16,607 nucleotides of DNA from contig DIRJ01000015.1 in assembly GCA_002427505.1 (NCBI GenBank), forward strand, positions 1 to 16,607. Direction: 5' to 3'. Of the stretch, positions 8,239-15,108 are shown piece after piece (within the stretch, counting starts at the first letter, position 1; every line of letters starts with the position of its first letter). The notes beneath the pieces were generated by a model, which worked only from the letters and a program-made list of their open reading frames with translations, made no database searches and was not told the DNA's origin. The DNA comes from Mageeibacillus sp. UBA5439 (GTDB taxonomy: Bacteria; Bacillota; Clostridia; Saccharofermentanales; DTU023). The translations under genes were made by a program, and so were the position numbers.

Positions 8239-8961
8239 TTAGTTAAGCCTGAACTTACCGGCCGGCTCGGCCGAGCCGCTCCTGCAGCGGATAAGCAGGC
8301 GCTGGCGGCCGCCATAGCTGCAGGTATAGAGAGTCATATCCCAGCTGCTGTTCCTGACCGCTTCAAGCGCACTTGCCGCCACGAGCTCCCGGCCGGCCAC
8401 CAGATAGTGGCGGACCCTGCCCGCCACATCGGTAAAGGTCACCCGGTCACCGACTTGCAGAAGCTGCAGTTTTCCGAATTGGCTGTCGTAGTTATGTCCT
8501 GCTATCGTCAGGTCATCAGTGTCAATCGAGCCAAATTGCCTGCAAGGCGCTATCTTCAGGCCTTCCCGGTCACAGTCGGCTAACACCGGCAGCTCCAGAT
8601 CGATGGCCGGAATGCTCACATAACCGATATAGGCATGGCCGTCCAGCTCGATGACCGGCATAGCAGTGGCAGAGCCGGCCCCGGCCTCCTGCTTAGCCGG
8701 CAAGCCGCCGGTTATCCTGCCGGGCGGCTCGGCAGTCAACCCCGAGTCCCGCCCCGCTTCTTTGCCCGGCGCTTCAGAAAAAGCTCCGGCCGTCTGCCCG
8801 TCACTGCTGACAGCACAGAGGCCGGCCAGAGCTCTTTGCGAGCTGCCCGCAGCCCGTTTGTCCTGCCCCTTATTGTGTAAAAGCAGGAGCAGGGCTGCAA
8901 GCACCAGGGCTAGCCCCAGAAAAAAAGCACCCAGTCTAAGCCTGGCTTTCGTCAGTAGCAT
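8239..8961 (-). CDS. Second sortase (transpeptidase), class uncertain
   Basis: A 240-residue sortase-family protein. After an N-terminal membrane anchor (about 8-28) comes an Ala/Gly/Glu-rich linker of about 80 residues, then the catalytic domain YIGYVSIPAIDLELPVL. The catalytic residues read as His156 in IAGHNY, Cys214 in TLYTCSYGG and Arg221 in RLLIRC. It lacks the C-terminal membrane helix of class C enzymes, so it is not a pilin polymerase of the usual kind. It could be a class B- or D-like accessory sortase. I chose ATG at 8961 because GGAGG (8968-8972) sits six bases upstream; a TTG at 9006 would extend the protein by 15 Arg-rich residues and has no comparable site. It overlaps the minor pilin gene by 26 bases, implying translational coupling, so it probably attaches that pilin or the adhesin to the wall. 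Confidence 0.88.
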   Translation of the reverse strand: MLLTKARLRLGAFFLGLALVLAALLLLLHNKGQDKRAAGSSQRALAGLCAVSSDGQTAGAFSEAPGKEAGRDSGLTAEPPGRITGGLPAKQEAGAGSATAMPVIELDGHAYIGYVSIPAIDLELPVLADCDREGLKIAPCRQFGSIDTDDLTIAGHNYDSQFGKLQLLQVGDRVTFTDVAGRVRHYLVAGRELVAASALEAVRNSSWDMTLYTCSYGGRQRLLIRCRSGSAEPAGKFRLN

Positions 8962-9835
8962 CCTCTGCCTCCGCCGTCTTAGCAGGATCCGCTGCCCCGG
9001 CTTCAAGCTCCGCCGCCACCGGTCTGCCGGTCATCCCGCCTGCATCCTTCTTAGCGAAAAGCACCGGCCAGCCGTAGGCGAAGAGGAGCAAGCCTGCTGT
9101 CGCCAGCAGCGGCACCGGCCAGTTGACCTGACCGGTCTGAATCAGCCGGGGCTCTTCCGGGTCAGGAGGATCAGTTTTTACCGGCTGAGGAATCTTTTCT
9201 CTTTCCGGCGGATCCGAAGACTCAGCTTCAGGCAGGGGATCCGTCACAGCAGGTGACGTCAGCTCGGGCTCTGTCTCTTGCGGCGCGGGCGGCTCCGGAT
9301 CAGCCTTTCTCTCAATCTTGGGATAAGCCTCCAGCGCAAAGGACATCCTCCCTGCAGCGTCCGGCGCCGGCAGTAATACAAGGAAAGGCGAGGCCTCATA
9401 ATAGCCTGCCACCCTCCCCTCCTGGACCAGCAAATAGAGGCCGGCAGCGAGCCCGGAGAAGCAAAGTCTGCCGGCCTCACTGGTCTGCCGATCGGCCGCA
9501 GCCAGCTCCTGGTCTGTGGCATAGTCCGCCAACAGCTGAGCGTAATCGACCGCTAACTCAGCAGGCAACGCGATCCCGCAAGCCTGGAAAGCAGATGTAT
9601 AAACCAAAGACTCCTGCGCAGCGGCCGGAGCGGGTTCAGCCACTGCATAGAGGCTAAAGCAGGCCCCGTCAATGGCACCGGCATCGAGAGGGTCGCGCAG
9701 GTCGAGGCTGATCGAGCCTTTAGCAGCAGCCAGGCCAGGTGCACCGCCGGCGAAAACCGCAAGACTCATACTAAGGAGCAGCAATACCAGGCCGGCCATA
9801 AGAAACAGGGATTTTCCTGTCTTAGAAAATTTCAT
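8936..9835 (-). CDS. FctB/SpaB-like minor (basal) pilin with LIQTG sorting signal
   Basis: 299 residues: signal peptide about 1-29 (ends LAVFAG); a Cna_B/FctB-like domain at about 38-172 (GSISLDLRDPL, GACFSLYAVA, GLYLLVQEG, SPFLVLLP) closing with the YPK motif at 171-173; a Pro/Glu-rich spacer 175-230; the sorting signal LIQTG at 231-235 followed by QVNWPVPLLATAGLLLFAYG. This order is typical of basal pilins that join the pilus shaft to peptidoglycan. Two oddities: Ile replaces the usual Pro of LPQTG, and about 38 mostly acidic residues follow the membrane helix where these proteins usually end within a few basic residues. The start ATG 9835 has AGAGGA close upstream. It lies 30 bases after the class C sortase and overlaps the next sortase gene, so it belongs to the same operon. 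Confidence 0.88.
   Translation of the reverse strand: MKFSKTGKSLFLMAGLVLLLLSMSLAVFAGGAPGLAAAKGSISLDLRDPLDAGAIDGACFSLYAVAEPAPAAAQESLVYTSAFQACGIALPAELAVDYAQLLADYATDQELAAADRQTSEAGRLCFSGLAAGLYLLVQEGRVAGYYEASPFLVLLPAPDAAGRMSFALEAYPKIERKADPEPPAPQETEPELTSPAVTDPLPEAESSDPPEREKIPQPVKTDPPDPEEPRLIQTGQVNWPVPLLATAGLLLFAYGWPVLFAKKDAGGMTGRPVAAELEAGAADPAKTAEAEDATDESQA
8968..8972 (-). promoter_or_regulatory. Ribosome-binding site that fixes the second sortase start
   Basis: GGAGG on the minus strand, six bases before ATG 8961. It lies inside the 3' end of the minor pilin gene and is the reason for preferring this start over the in-frame TTG at 9006. Confidence 0.7.
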
Positions 9836-9865
9836 AAAAATCCTCTCTTATCTTTTCTCTGTCAG

Positions 9866-10699
9866 TCATTTTTTAATCTCCCTTCTTTTGTACTTGACCA
9901 GCAGGGCCGTCAGCCTGGCCATCAGGACTGCAGCGAAGACCAGGGTCAGGGCCGGCAAAAAATCTACATCATACTTACGTGATGATGTTATTACTTCATC
10001 TTCAATGACCCCGCTCTCGCCATCGGCAAGCCTTTTTCCACGCACCAGCAGCCTGTGAGTATTGATGCCATAGGGTGTGCAGGTAAAGAGAGTGCAATAA
10101 TCTTCCCCCGGAACTATGCGGAGCCGGTCCGTCTCGTCCGGTTTTACTGTGACAATCTCCTCCACCCGGTAGAGAAGCTTCCGGTCCAGCACACTGATCT
10201 GAAAAATATCCTCAGCCTCCAGCCGGTTGAGATCCGAAAACAGCCGGGCGCTGGGCAGACCCCGGTGGGCTGTCAGCACCGCGTGGGTGCCCGCACCTCC
10301 GACCGGCAGGCTGGAACCCTGCAGGTGGCCGGCCGCTATGCTCAGGACCGCTTCCGAACTGCCATGACAGACGGGCAGGTCGACATCGATTTTTTCGATA
10401 CTGATACGCGCCATGACATTACTGCCCTCCAGGGCCAGCATCTGCCGGTAACCCTCAAGCTGCTCGTAATCGGTCAAAGGAAAGGCCAGGTCCCGCAAGC
10501 TTTCGTTATAGGCATCCGCTGCCGCAAAAAGCCGGCTGTAATCTGCCGTTTTCGCCGCCGCTACCGCGTTTCCATAGCTGGAAATCGCCCGCGATTGCGT
10601 CTTGGAATTCAGATAATTGCTGACCAGCGGATACAGAACGATCGCTAAGCCAAGCAAAAATACTGACAAAAGCAGCAGGATGCTCATTTTGTTTTTCAT
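9866..10699 (-). CDS. Class C (pilin-polymerising) sortase
   Basis: A 277-residue membrane transpeptidase that cleaves backbone pilin at its LPXTG-type motif and joins it to the pilin-motif lysine of the next subunit. Visible features: N-terminal helix about 6-26; sortase fold with LPVCHGSSEAVL and GSSLPVGG; His145 in LTAHRGLPSARLF; Cys207 and Arg216 in TCTPYGINTHRLLVRG; C-terminal membrane helix about 247-267 with a basic tail. The double membrane anchor and the TPYGINTHR segment mark class C. The canonical DP[F/W/Y] lid motif is not obvious; DY at 77-78 occupies that region. The start at ATG 10699 has only a weak ribosome-binding site, with an in-frame ATG four codons later. The gene follows the backbone pilin gene after a GC-rich hairpin that may lower its expression relative to pilin. 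Confidence 0.95.
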   Translation of the reverse strand: MKNKMSILLLLSVFLLGLAIVLYPLVSNYLNSKTQSRAISSYGNAVAAAKTADYSRLFAAADAYNESLRDLAFPLTDYEQLEGYRQMLALEGSNVMARISIEKIDVDLPVCHGSSEAVLSIAAGHLQGSSLPVGGAGTHAVLTAHRGLPSARLFSDLNRLEAEDIFQISVLDRKLLYRVEEIVTVKPDETDRLRIVPGEDYCTLFTCTPYGINTHRLLVRGKRLADGESGVIEDEVITSSRKYDVDFLPALTLVFAAVLMARLTALLVKYKRREIKK

Positions 10700-10733
10700 A
10701 AAAACACCAGCCTCGACTGATTAATACCTGGCC

Positions 10734-10757
10734 GGAGGAGGGCTCAGGCCCTCCTCC
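10734..10757 (-). promoter_or_regulatory. Intercistronic hairpin between backbone pilin and class C sortase
   Basis: Perfect 10-bp GC-rich stem (10734-10743 with 10748-10757) around a 4-nt loop, 20 bases after the pilin stop and 34 bases before the sortase start. No T run follows on the minus strand, so it is not a classical complete terminator. It is better read as partial attenuation or a 3' stabiliser of pilin mRNA, giving more pilin than sortase. This function is inferred. Confidence 0.6.
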
Positions 10758-10777
10758 AACTAAACCGACGCTTCCCA

Positions 10778-12226
10778 TTACTTCACTTTCTTCGGAGAAG
10801 CAGGCCTGCTCTTTTTTAACAGGTAAAGCAGGGCCGCCAGCATCAGGAGGCCGCCTGCCAAGTAAAAGATATAGCTGCCGATGCCGCCGGTGCCGGGCAG
10901 GATGATCCCCGCCTTGTTGACAACATTTATGGTATCTATGAGGTAGCCGCCTAAGGTGTTGTCCTCACTAATCTCAACCTTTACCCGCTCTTTCAGGGGG
11001 TTGAATCCGACCGGAACAAATGTTTCCTCCAGCCAGTAAGTCCCCGTATCCAGACCAAAGATGCTGGCTGTGCCGGCCGCGATCGGAACACCGCTTTCAT
11101 CACCCAGAGCAAGCCGATATTGACCATCTGTGCTCTGCACCAGCCCTATTTCCTTGCCGCCACTGACTGCATCAAACAGCTTGAACTCCGCACCTTCCAG
11201 ATACTTTCCCTCATCAACGCTATCCTGATACTTTTGCAGATGGAAACCATAGACATAAACGCTGGCTGCGACGTCTTCCGGGAGGTTTTCGCTGGCAGGG
11301 ACAGGTGGATTGTTCGGGTCTGTGGGGTCTGTAGAAGAATCAAATTCCGTCCAGCTCATGGAAACCGAGTTTCCGTTGTCAGGCTGGGCGTTTTCATTAA
11401 CAGTAGCTGCATAGCTGATTTCGACTTCAGCATTGGCCGGGTAGCTGATGTATCCATGTACTTTAATCGAAATAGTAACAGTTTGCCCGTCTACTGCAAT
11501 TGAATAATTGTCTATAGGAACTCCATCAAGTTTAAAATTGATGCTACTGCTATCAAAGGTCAGGCCCGGGTCCAACTGATCGACAAACTTATACTCATAT
11601 ACCTTCTTGTCGCCATGATACTTGGGTGTGAAAGCCTTGATTCTGAAGTGCACGGTATCACCCATGCCTGCTGTCGCAGCTGCAGACCAGCTCCCGCTTT
11701 GGCCGGCAGACACCTCCTTGCTGCCCAGACCGGGCTTCTGGTTTTTGTCAATGATCGTTACATCCTGGGCAAGATTGCTGATGGTAACAACGCTGCCCAA
11801 TTCACTGCTGACAAAGTAGTAGCCATAGTCAAGGTCTGTGAATCCCAGGCGGGCCGTCGTTGCGGTTTTGCTTGTATCTGCGGCCAGGGTATCTCCCTTG
11901 TCTGCAATTTTCGTCTGCAACCAGGCGATAACATCAGCTCCTTCTTTTACCGAGACATTGTATTCACTGCCGCCTTCCGCCATAAGTCTCAGAGTAAAAG
12001 GCGAGCCGGCATCAGTTGCGACATCGCTATACCAAGGGTCGCTCTCCTCGATGCTGTAGAGGTAGGCACTTTCCGCCGGTGAAAGATCGAAAATCTTGTA
12101 GACCGAGTATTCTTTGCCCACACTTGCGTTCTCGATGGTCAGGGTGCCTGTGCCTGCGGCAAAAACCGGCACATTCGCCAGTACAATGATCAGGGTCAGG
12201 AAAACCGCCAGATATCTTTTCTTCAT
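10778..12226 (-). CDS. Major (backbone) pilin, LPGTG-anchored
   Basis: 482 residues: signal peptide 1-23 (VFA/AG); N-terminal domain about 25-160; pilin-motif-like DVTIIDKNQKP with candidate linking Lys161; a fimbrial D2-type isopeptide domain about 165-300 with candidate residues Lys170, Asp216 (KFVDQLDPGLTF) and Asn286; a C-terminal SpaA/Cna_B domain about 320-438 with E-box Y397-x-L-x-E401-T-x-x-P-x-G-F, candidate Lys332 and Asn437. The sorting signal LPGTG is at 443-447, with a membrane helix and a lysine-rich tail. This is the standard shape of class C sortase substrates forming the pilus shaft. The ATG at 12226 has AAGGAAG upstream. As first gene of the operon next to its polymerase, it is almost certainly the shaft subunit. 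Confidence 0.93.
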   Translation of the reverse strand: MKKRYLAVFLTLIIVLANVPVFAAGTGTLTIENASVGKEYSVYKIFDLSPAESAYLYSIEESDPWYSDVATDAGSPFTLRLMAEGGSEYNVSVKEGADVIAWLQTKIADKGDTLAADTSKTATTARLGFTDLDYGYYFVSSELGSVVTISNLAQDVTIIDKNQKPGLGSKEVSAGQSGSWSAAATAGMGDTVHFRIKAFTPKYHGDKKVYEYKFVDQLDPGLTFDSSSINFKLDGVPIDNYSIAVDGQTVTISIKVHGYISYPANAEVEISYAATVNENAQPDNGNSVSMSWTEFDSSTDPTDPNNPPVPASENLPEDVAASVYVYGFHLQKYQDSVDEGKYLEGAEFKLFDAVSGGKEIGLVQSTDGQYRLALGDESGVPIAAGTASIFGLDTGTYWLEETFVPVGFNPLKERVKVEISEDNTLGGYLIDTINVVNKAGIILPGTGGIGSYIFYLAGGLLMLAALLYLLKKSRPASPKKVK

Positions 12227-12417
12227 GCTTCAACTTCCTTTCTTATTCTTGCGCTTGCGTTTTTTACTGCTGCCTCCACTCTAGACAAGCAGATCAAGGG
12301 ACCGGCCAGGGAGTTTTCGACAAGAGCAGACAATAGCTGTCAATTTGTCGGATTTTTCTGATAAAGCCGGTCCGGGCTGACTTTTAATCTGACTGTCACA
12401 CGCGGAAGGTGTATTTT

Positions 12418-12426
12418 TGCTATGAT
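12418..12426 (+). promoter_or_regulatory. Candidate extended -10 promoter for the GH25 gene
   Basis: TGCTATGAT fits an extended -10 element (TGn plus TATGAT). The -35 region is poor, as is common for extended -10 promoters. It lies about 100 bases upstream of the chosen start, leaving a GC-rich leader. Confidence 0.4.
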
Positions 12427-12511
12427 TTACTGTGCTGACAGACAAATCTCACATTAGATAAAACCTGATCGTGCGGTGGTGGCGGCGCGGGCCGCGGCTG
12501 CTGCTGACTTT

Positions 12512-12517
12512 AAGGAG
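12512..12517 (+). promoter_or_regulatory. Ribosome-binding site that fixes the GH25 start
   Basis: aaggag lies seven bases before ATG 12525. It is too close to the ATG at 12519, and the GTG at 12471 has nothing comparable and would add an Arg-rich, signal-unlike N-terminus. Confidence 0.7.
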
Positions 12518-12524
12518 AATGCTT

Positions 12525-14354
12525 ATGATGCATAGGAAAAAATCGAAGCTTGGTAAAGCGATTGTAATTCTGGTCTCTGCCTGCCTGCTCCTGGGCCTGG
12601 CGACGCCGGCGGGCGGAGCGGTACAGGCTGCGGACCTGACTGTGCTGACCGAGGCCGAGCTCGAGTCTTATTATTCGCAGGCGGGCGGACCCCAGCCTCT
12701 GTCTGCAGACGAGTCTGCGCCTCTGCAGACAGCCGCACCCTGCACTGCATCCGTTTTTTCCACACAAACAGAAAGCGAAGCTCTGCCCTCCGGCGGCTCG
12801 GCTTTTTCTCTACAAACAGCAAGCCCGCAGCCGGCAGGTGTGCCCGCTGTGACCGCCGGCGTTGAAGCCCTGCAAGTTCCCGATAATGCCTATCTGGTCA
12901 TTGACATTTCTGAATGGCAAAACCCGAAAGCGATCGACTACGATCTTCTTTGCCAGCAGATCGACGGCGTCATCCTCCGCATCGGCTTTACCGGTTACGG
13001 TCACGATAAGAACAAAGTCGCGGACATACATTTTGAGCAGCATTACGCTGAGTTCAAGAGCCGCGGCGTGCCCGTCGGCGTTTATTGGTTCAGCCGCGCC
13101 GACACGGTGGCCGAGGCCAAGGTCGAGGCTAATATGACTCTGGACCTTCTGGAAGGCAAGGAGCTTGAGCTGCCGATTTACTGGGACACCGAGGATAATT
13201 ATTATCAGCGGCTGACGACGCGCCAGCTGTTGACCGATGTGGCCATATCTTATCTTGATACCATCAGGCAGGCGGACCGCGAGGCCGGCATTTACGCCAG
13301 CGTCAACTGGTATCTGAACCGGCTGGATCTGAACCGGCTGTGGGAGCATCAGGCGGAAAATTTCTTCGAAGTCTGGGTTGCTCATTACAATTCCTGGGCG
13401 CCGAATCAGGAGAGTGATATTTACGGCTTGTACTCGCCCCAGTTTGAGCACAATTACTGGATGTGGCAGTTTACCAGCACCGGCAGGCTTAACGGTTACA
13501 ACGGGTCTCTGGATTTTAATTTTCGGGCAAAAAACGGACCGGACAGGATCGTGAGGATTGACCAGACGGCGCCGGAGATCAAGGGTGCGCCGGATGTATC
13601 ACTGCTGCAGGGTCTGGACTTTGATCTGCTGGCGGGAGTCCGCGCCTGGGATGACCGGGACGGGACGGTGGTCTTCAGTGTCAGGCCGAAGACTGTCAGC
13701 ACTAAGCTGGCGGGCACTTATGTCGTCGAATATACGGCGGTGGATGCGGCCGGCAACCGGGGCAGCCATGTCCGGACCGTGACGGTCCTGCCGACGACTT
13801 TTCCCGACGTTTTGGCCTCCCACTGGGCCTACGGTTTTATCGAGGACCTCTACCAGCAAAGGATTATCAGCGGTTACAGTGACGGCAGCTTCCGGCCGGA
13901 GAATAATCTGACGCGGGGGCAGGCGGCGAAGATGATTGCTATCGCGGCCGGTCTGGATTATGAGGGTAAAGTGGCGGACTTCCCCGATGTCAGCCCGGCG
14001 GATGAGTACTCCCCTTACATAGCCGCCTTGGCGGAAAAAGGTGCTATTTCCGGTTATCTGGACGGTAATTTTCGCCAGTGGGATAAGATCAAGCGCAGTC
14101 ACATCGCGAAAATCGTGGCGCTGGCTTTTGACCTGGAGGCGGGCCCGACGGAGGTGAGCTTCACCGATTTGCCTCAGGATCCGGCGCTGGCTGAATACAT
14201 CCTGATACTTGCCGGCAACGAAATTGTATCGGGTTATGATACCGGCGACTTCCGTCCCGAAAAGCAGGTGACGCGGGCGCAGTTTTCCAAGATCATCACG
14301 CTGGCCCGGGAAGTAGCTGGCCGGCAAAGCTCAGCAGCTGACTCCGACAAATAG
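12525..14354 (+). CDS. SLH-anchored GH25 muramidase (lysozyme) with Ig-like domain
   Basis: 609 residues from the chosen ATG. Layout: signal peptide about 1-36 (ending GGAVQAA); low-complexity linker to about 120; GH25 catalytic domain about 122-334; Ig-like (DUF5011-type) domain about 345-422 (DQTAPEI..., GTYVVEYTAVDAAGNRG); three SLH modules about 426-470, 485-527 and 545-595. The GH25 signature is VIDISEWQ with Asp127 and WDTEDN with Asp221 and Glu223, the acidic pair expected for cleavage of N-acetylmuramyl glycosidic bonds. SLH modules bind pyruvylated secondary wall polymer, so it should work on the cell's own envelope, in wall turnover or remodelling, rather than as a phage lysin. It is divergent from the pilus operon. 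The SLH set closely resembles that of the nucleotidase at the right edge. Confidence 0.93.
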   Translation: MMHRKKSKLGKAIVILVSACLLLGLATPAGGAVQAADLTVLTEAELESYYSQAGGPQPLSADESAPLQTAAPCTASVFSTQTESEALPSGGSAFSLQTASPQPAGVPAVTAGVEALQVPDNAYLVIDISEWQNPKAIDYDLLCQQIDGVILRIGFTGYGHDKNKVADIHFEQHYAEFKSRGVPVGVYWFSRADTVAEAKVEANMTLDLLEGKELELPIYWDTEDNYYQRLTTRQLLTDVAISYLDTIRQADREAGIYASVNWYLNRLDLNRLWEHQAENFFEVWVAHYNSWAPNQESDIYGLYSPQFEHNYWMWQFTSTGRLNGYNGSLDFNFRAKNGPDRIVRIDQTAPEIKGAPDVSLLQGLDFDLLAGVRAWDDRDGTVVFSVRPKTVSTKLAGTYVVEYTAVDAAGNRGSHVRTVTVLPTTFPDVLASHWAYGFIEDLYQQRIISGYSDGSFRPENNLTRGQAAKMIAIAAGLDYEGKVADFPDVSPADEYSPYIAALAEKGAISGYLDGNFRQWDKIKRSHIAKIVALAFDLEAGPTEVSFTDLPQDPALAEYILILAGNEIVSGYDTGDFRPEKQVTRAQFSKIITLAREVAGRQSSAADSDK

Positions 14355-14366
14355 CGAATGCATGAA

Positions 14367-14381
14367 TTGGTGCCAGGCACC
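14367..14381. repeat. Palindromic repeat copy 1 (TTGGTGCCAGGCACC)
   Basis: GGTGCC-A-GGCACC is a perfect inverted repeat with a one-base centre, located 12 bases after the muramidase stop. The same core recurs at 15055-15065 (shortened), 15072-15083 and 15120-15132, with a half-copy ccaggcac near 14912. It looks like a REP-type dispersed palindrome, and the run ctttct after it might let it act as a weak terminator. Confidence 0.65.
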
Positions 14382-14387
14382 TTTCTA

Positions 14388-14417
14388 TGCACACTCTCTC
14401 GCAAAATCGGATATAAT
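14388..14417 (+). promoter_or_regulatory. Candidate promoter for the PH-like gene
   Basis: A perfect TATAAT at 14412-14417 with a TGCACA (4 of 6 to TTGACA) at 14388-14393, spacing 18. It lies 29 bases upstream of the start codon and just after the palindromic repeat. Confidence 0.6.
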
Positions 14418-14446
14418 GGACAAAAAGCTGAGGATGGTGTTTTCTT

Positions 14447-14899
14447 ATGGCTCGCAGAAAATATAAACTGGAAATCGAAGAAGAGCAGATTTTGTGGAAA
14501 GACCGCAAGCGTCATCTCGGTCTGCCCCTTTCTTTCACCCGCTATGAAATCACGCCAACCCGTTTCATCATCCGCACCGGCTTCTTGTCCACACAGACGG
14601 AGGAAGTCCTGCTCTACCGCGTTCTGGACATGAATCTGAAGCGCAATCTCTGGCAGAAACTCTTCGGGGTGGGTACTCTAGAAATCCACACCATGGATCA
14701 GACAGCTAGAATAGCCGCATTCAAAAACATCAAGAGCTCCGAAAAGGTCCGGCAGTTTTTGGGTAAAATTGTCGAGGCTGAGCGCGACCGCAAACGCATC
14801 ACTGCCCGCGAAATCTACGGTTCGGGCTTCAGTGGCGATGTGATCGATTATGAGCTGGACGCCGACGGCGACGGCATACCCGACTATCTGCAAAGATAA
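14447..14899 (+). CDS. Cytosolic PH-domain (bPH-like) protein with calcium-type motif
   Basis: 150 residues without signal peptide or membrane segment. Residues about 25-110 read as a bacterial PH domain (bPH_2/YdbS-like): LSFTRYEITPTRFIIRTG, EEVLLYRVLDM, LFGVGTLEIHT. A charged helix follows at about 100-120. The C-terminus carries D138-x-D140-x-D142-G-x-x-D146 (DADGDGIPD), the pattern of thrombospondin type 3 or dockerin-type calcium loops, which are usually extracellular. The start ATG 14447 has a GAGG about 13 bases upstream, rather far. It has its own candidate promoter and is followed by a strong terminator, so it is probably monocistronic. Family assignment to bPH is reasonable; the ligand and role are unknown. 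Confidence 0.82.
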   Translation: MARRKYKLEIEEEQILWKDRKRHLGLPLSFTRYEITPTRFIIRTGFLSTQTEEVLLYRVLDMNLKRNLWQKLFGVGTLEIHTMDQTARIAAFKNIKSSEKVRQFLGKIVEAERDRKRITAREIYGSGFSGDVIDYELDADGDGIPDYLQR

Positions 14900-14955
14900 T
14901 TTTTAAAAAAACCAGGCACGAGTTTGCTTACTGGTCCTGACACCAGGGCAGAAAT

Positions 14956-14988
14956 AAAGCCTCCGGAAAGACAGTCTCCGGAGGCTTT
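14956..14988. terminator. Bidirectional rho-independent terminator
   Basis: A 12-bp perfect stem (aaagcctccgga 14956-14967 with tccggaggcttt 14977-14988) around a 9-nt loop, T-rich on both exits (tttgctttatt on plus, tttattt on minus). It lies between the convergent PH-like and nucleotidase genes and probably ends both transcripts. Confidence 0.85.
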
Positions 14989-15038
14989 GCTTTATTCTGC
15001 TCTAAGCAACTCAAATCAGATAAGTCTGTTACTGTCGG

Positions 15039-15100
15039 CACTACTGCATAGTTTGGTGCCAGGCATAGTTTGGTGCCAGGCACGATTCCATGCAGTAGTG
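15039..15100. repeat. Tandem palindromic repeat framed by an 11-bp inverted repeat
   Basis: Arms cactactgcat (15039-15049) and atgcagtagtg (15090-15100) are perfectly complementary. Between and partly overlapping them, a 17-base unit catagtttggtgccagg occurs twice head to tail (15047-15063, 15064-15080), each carrying the GGTGCCAGG core. The whole unit looks like a small non-coding mobile or REP-doublet element. It lies in the 209-base gap between the PH-like and nucleotidase genes, after the shared terminator. Confidence 0.7.
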
Positions 15101-15108
15101 GCAATAAC

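Larger units (their letters stand above)
12227..12524. promoter_or_regulatory. Divergent intergenic region between the pilus operon and the GH25 gene
   Basis: This region must drive the backbone pilin leftward and the muramidase rightward. On the minus strand a perfect TTGACA (plus positions 12338-12343) is followed at 17 bases by a poor TCGAAA, so the pilin promoter is only tentative. Around it lie nested inverted repeats: cgacaa 12318-12323 with ttgtcg 12345-12350, and gaca 12329-12332 with tgtc 12338-12341, possible operator sites. A plus-strand extended -10 lies at 12418-12426. No gene is visible. Confidence 0.5.

Noticed and set aside
8651..9256. 201-residue plus-strand reading frame opposite the second sortase and minor pilin
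   Set aside because: Shadow frame in GC-rich coding sequence; the minus-strand genes carry clear sortase and pilin motifs, and the shadow is Arg/Pro/Ser-rich without any motif.
10055..10648. 197-residue plus-strand reading frame opposite the class C sortase
   Set aside because: The opposite strand has the complete class C active site; this frame has no recognisable domain or ribosome-binding site.
12471..12524. GTG start at 12471 for the GH25 protein
   Set aside because: It would add an Arg/Trp-rich leader (MRWWRRGPRL) ahead of the signal peptide and has no ribosome-binding site; ATG 12525 has aaggag at ideal distance.
12810..14327. Long minus-strand frames (213 and 242 residues) under the GH25 gene
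   Set aside because: They lie opposite an unmistakable GH25-SLH protein and show no domain of their own.
12525..14354. GH25 gene as a prophage endolysin
   Set aside because: Signal peptide, Ig-like domain and three SLH modules point to a host envelope enzyme, and no phage genes are nearby.
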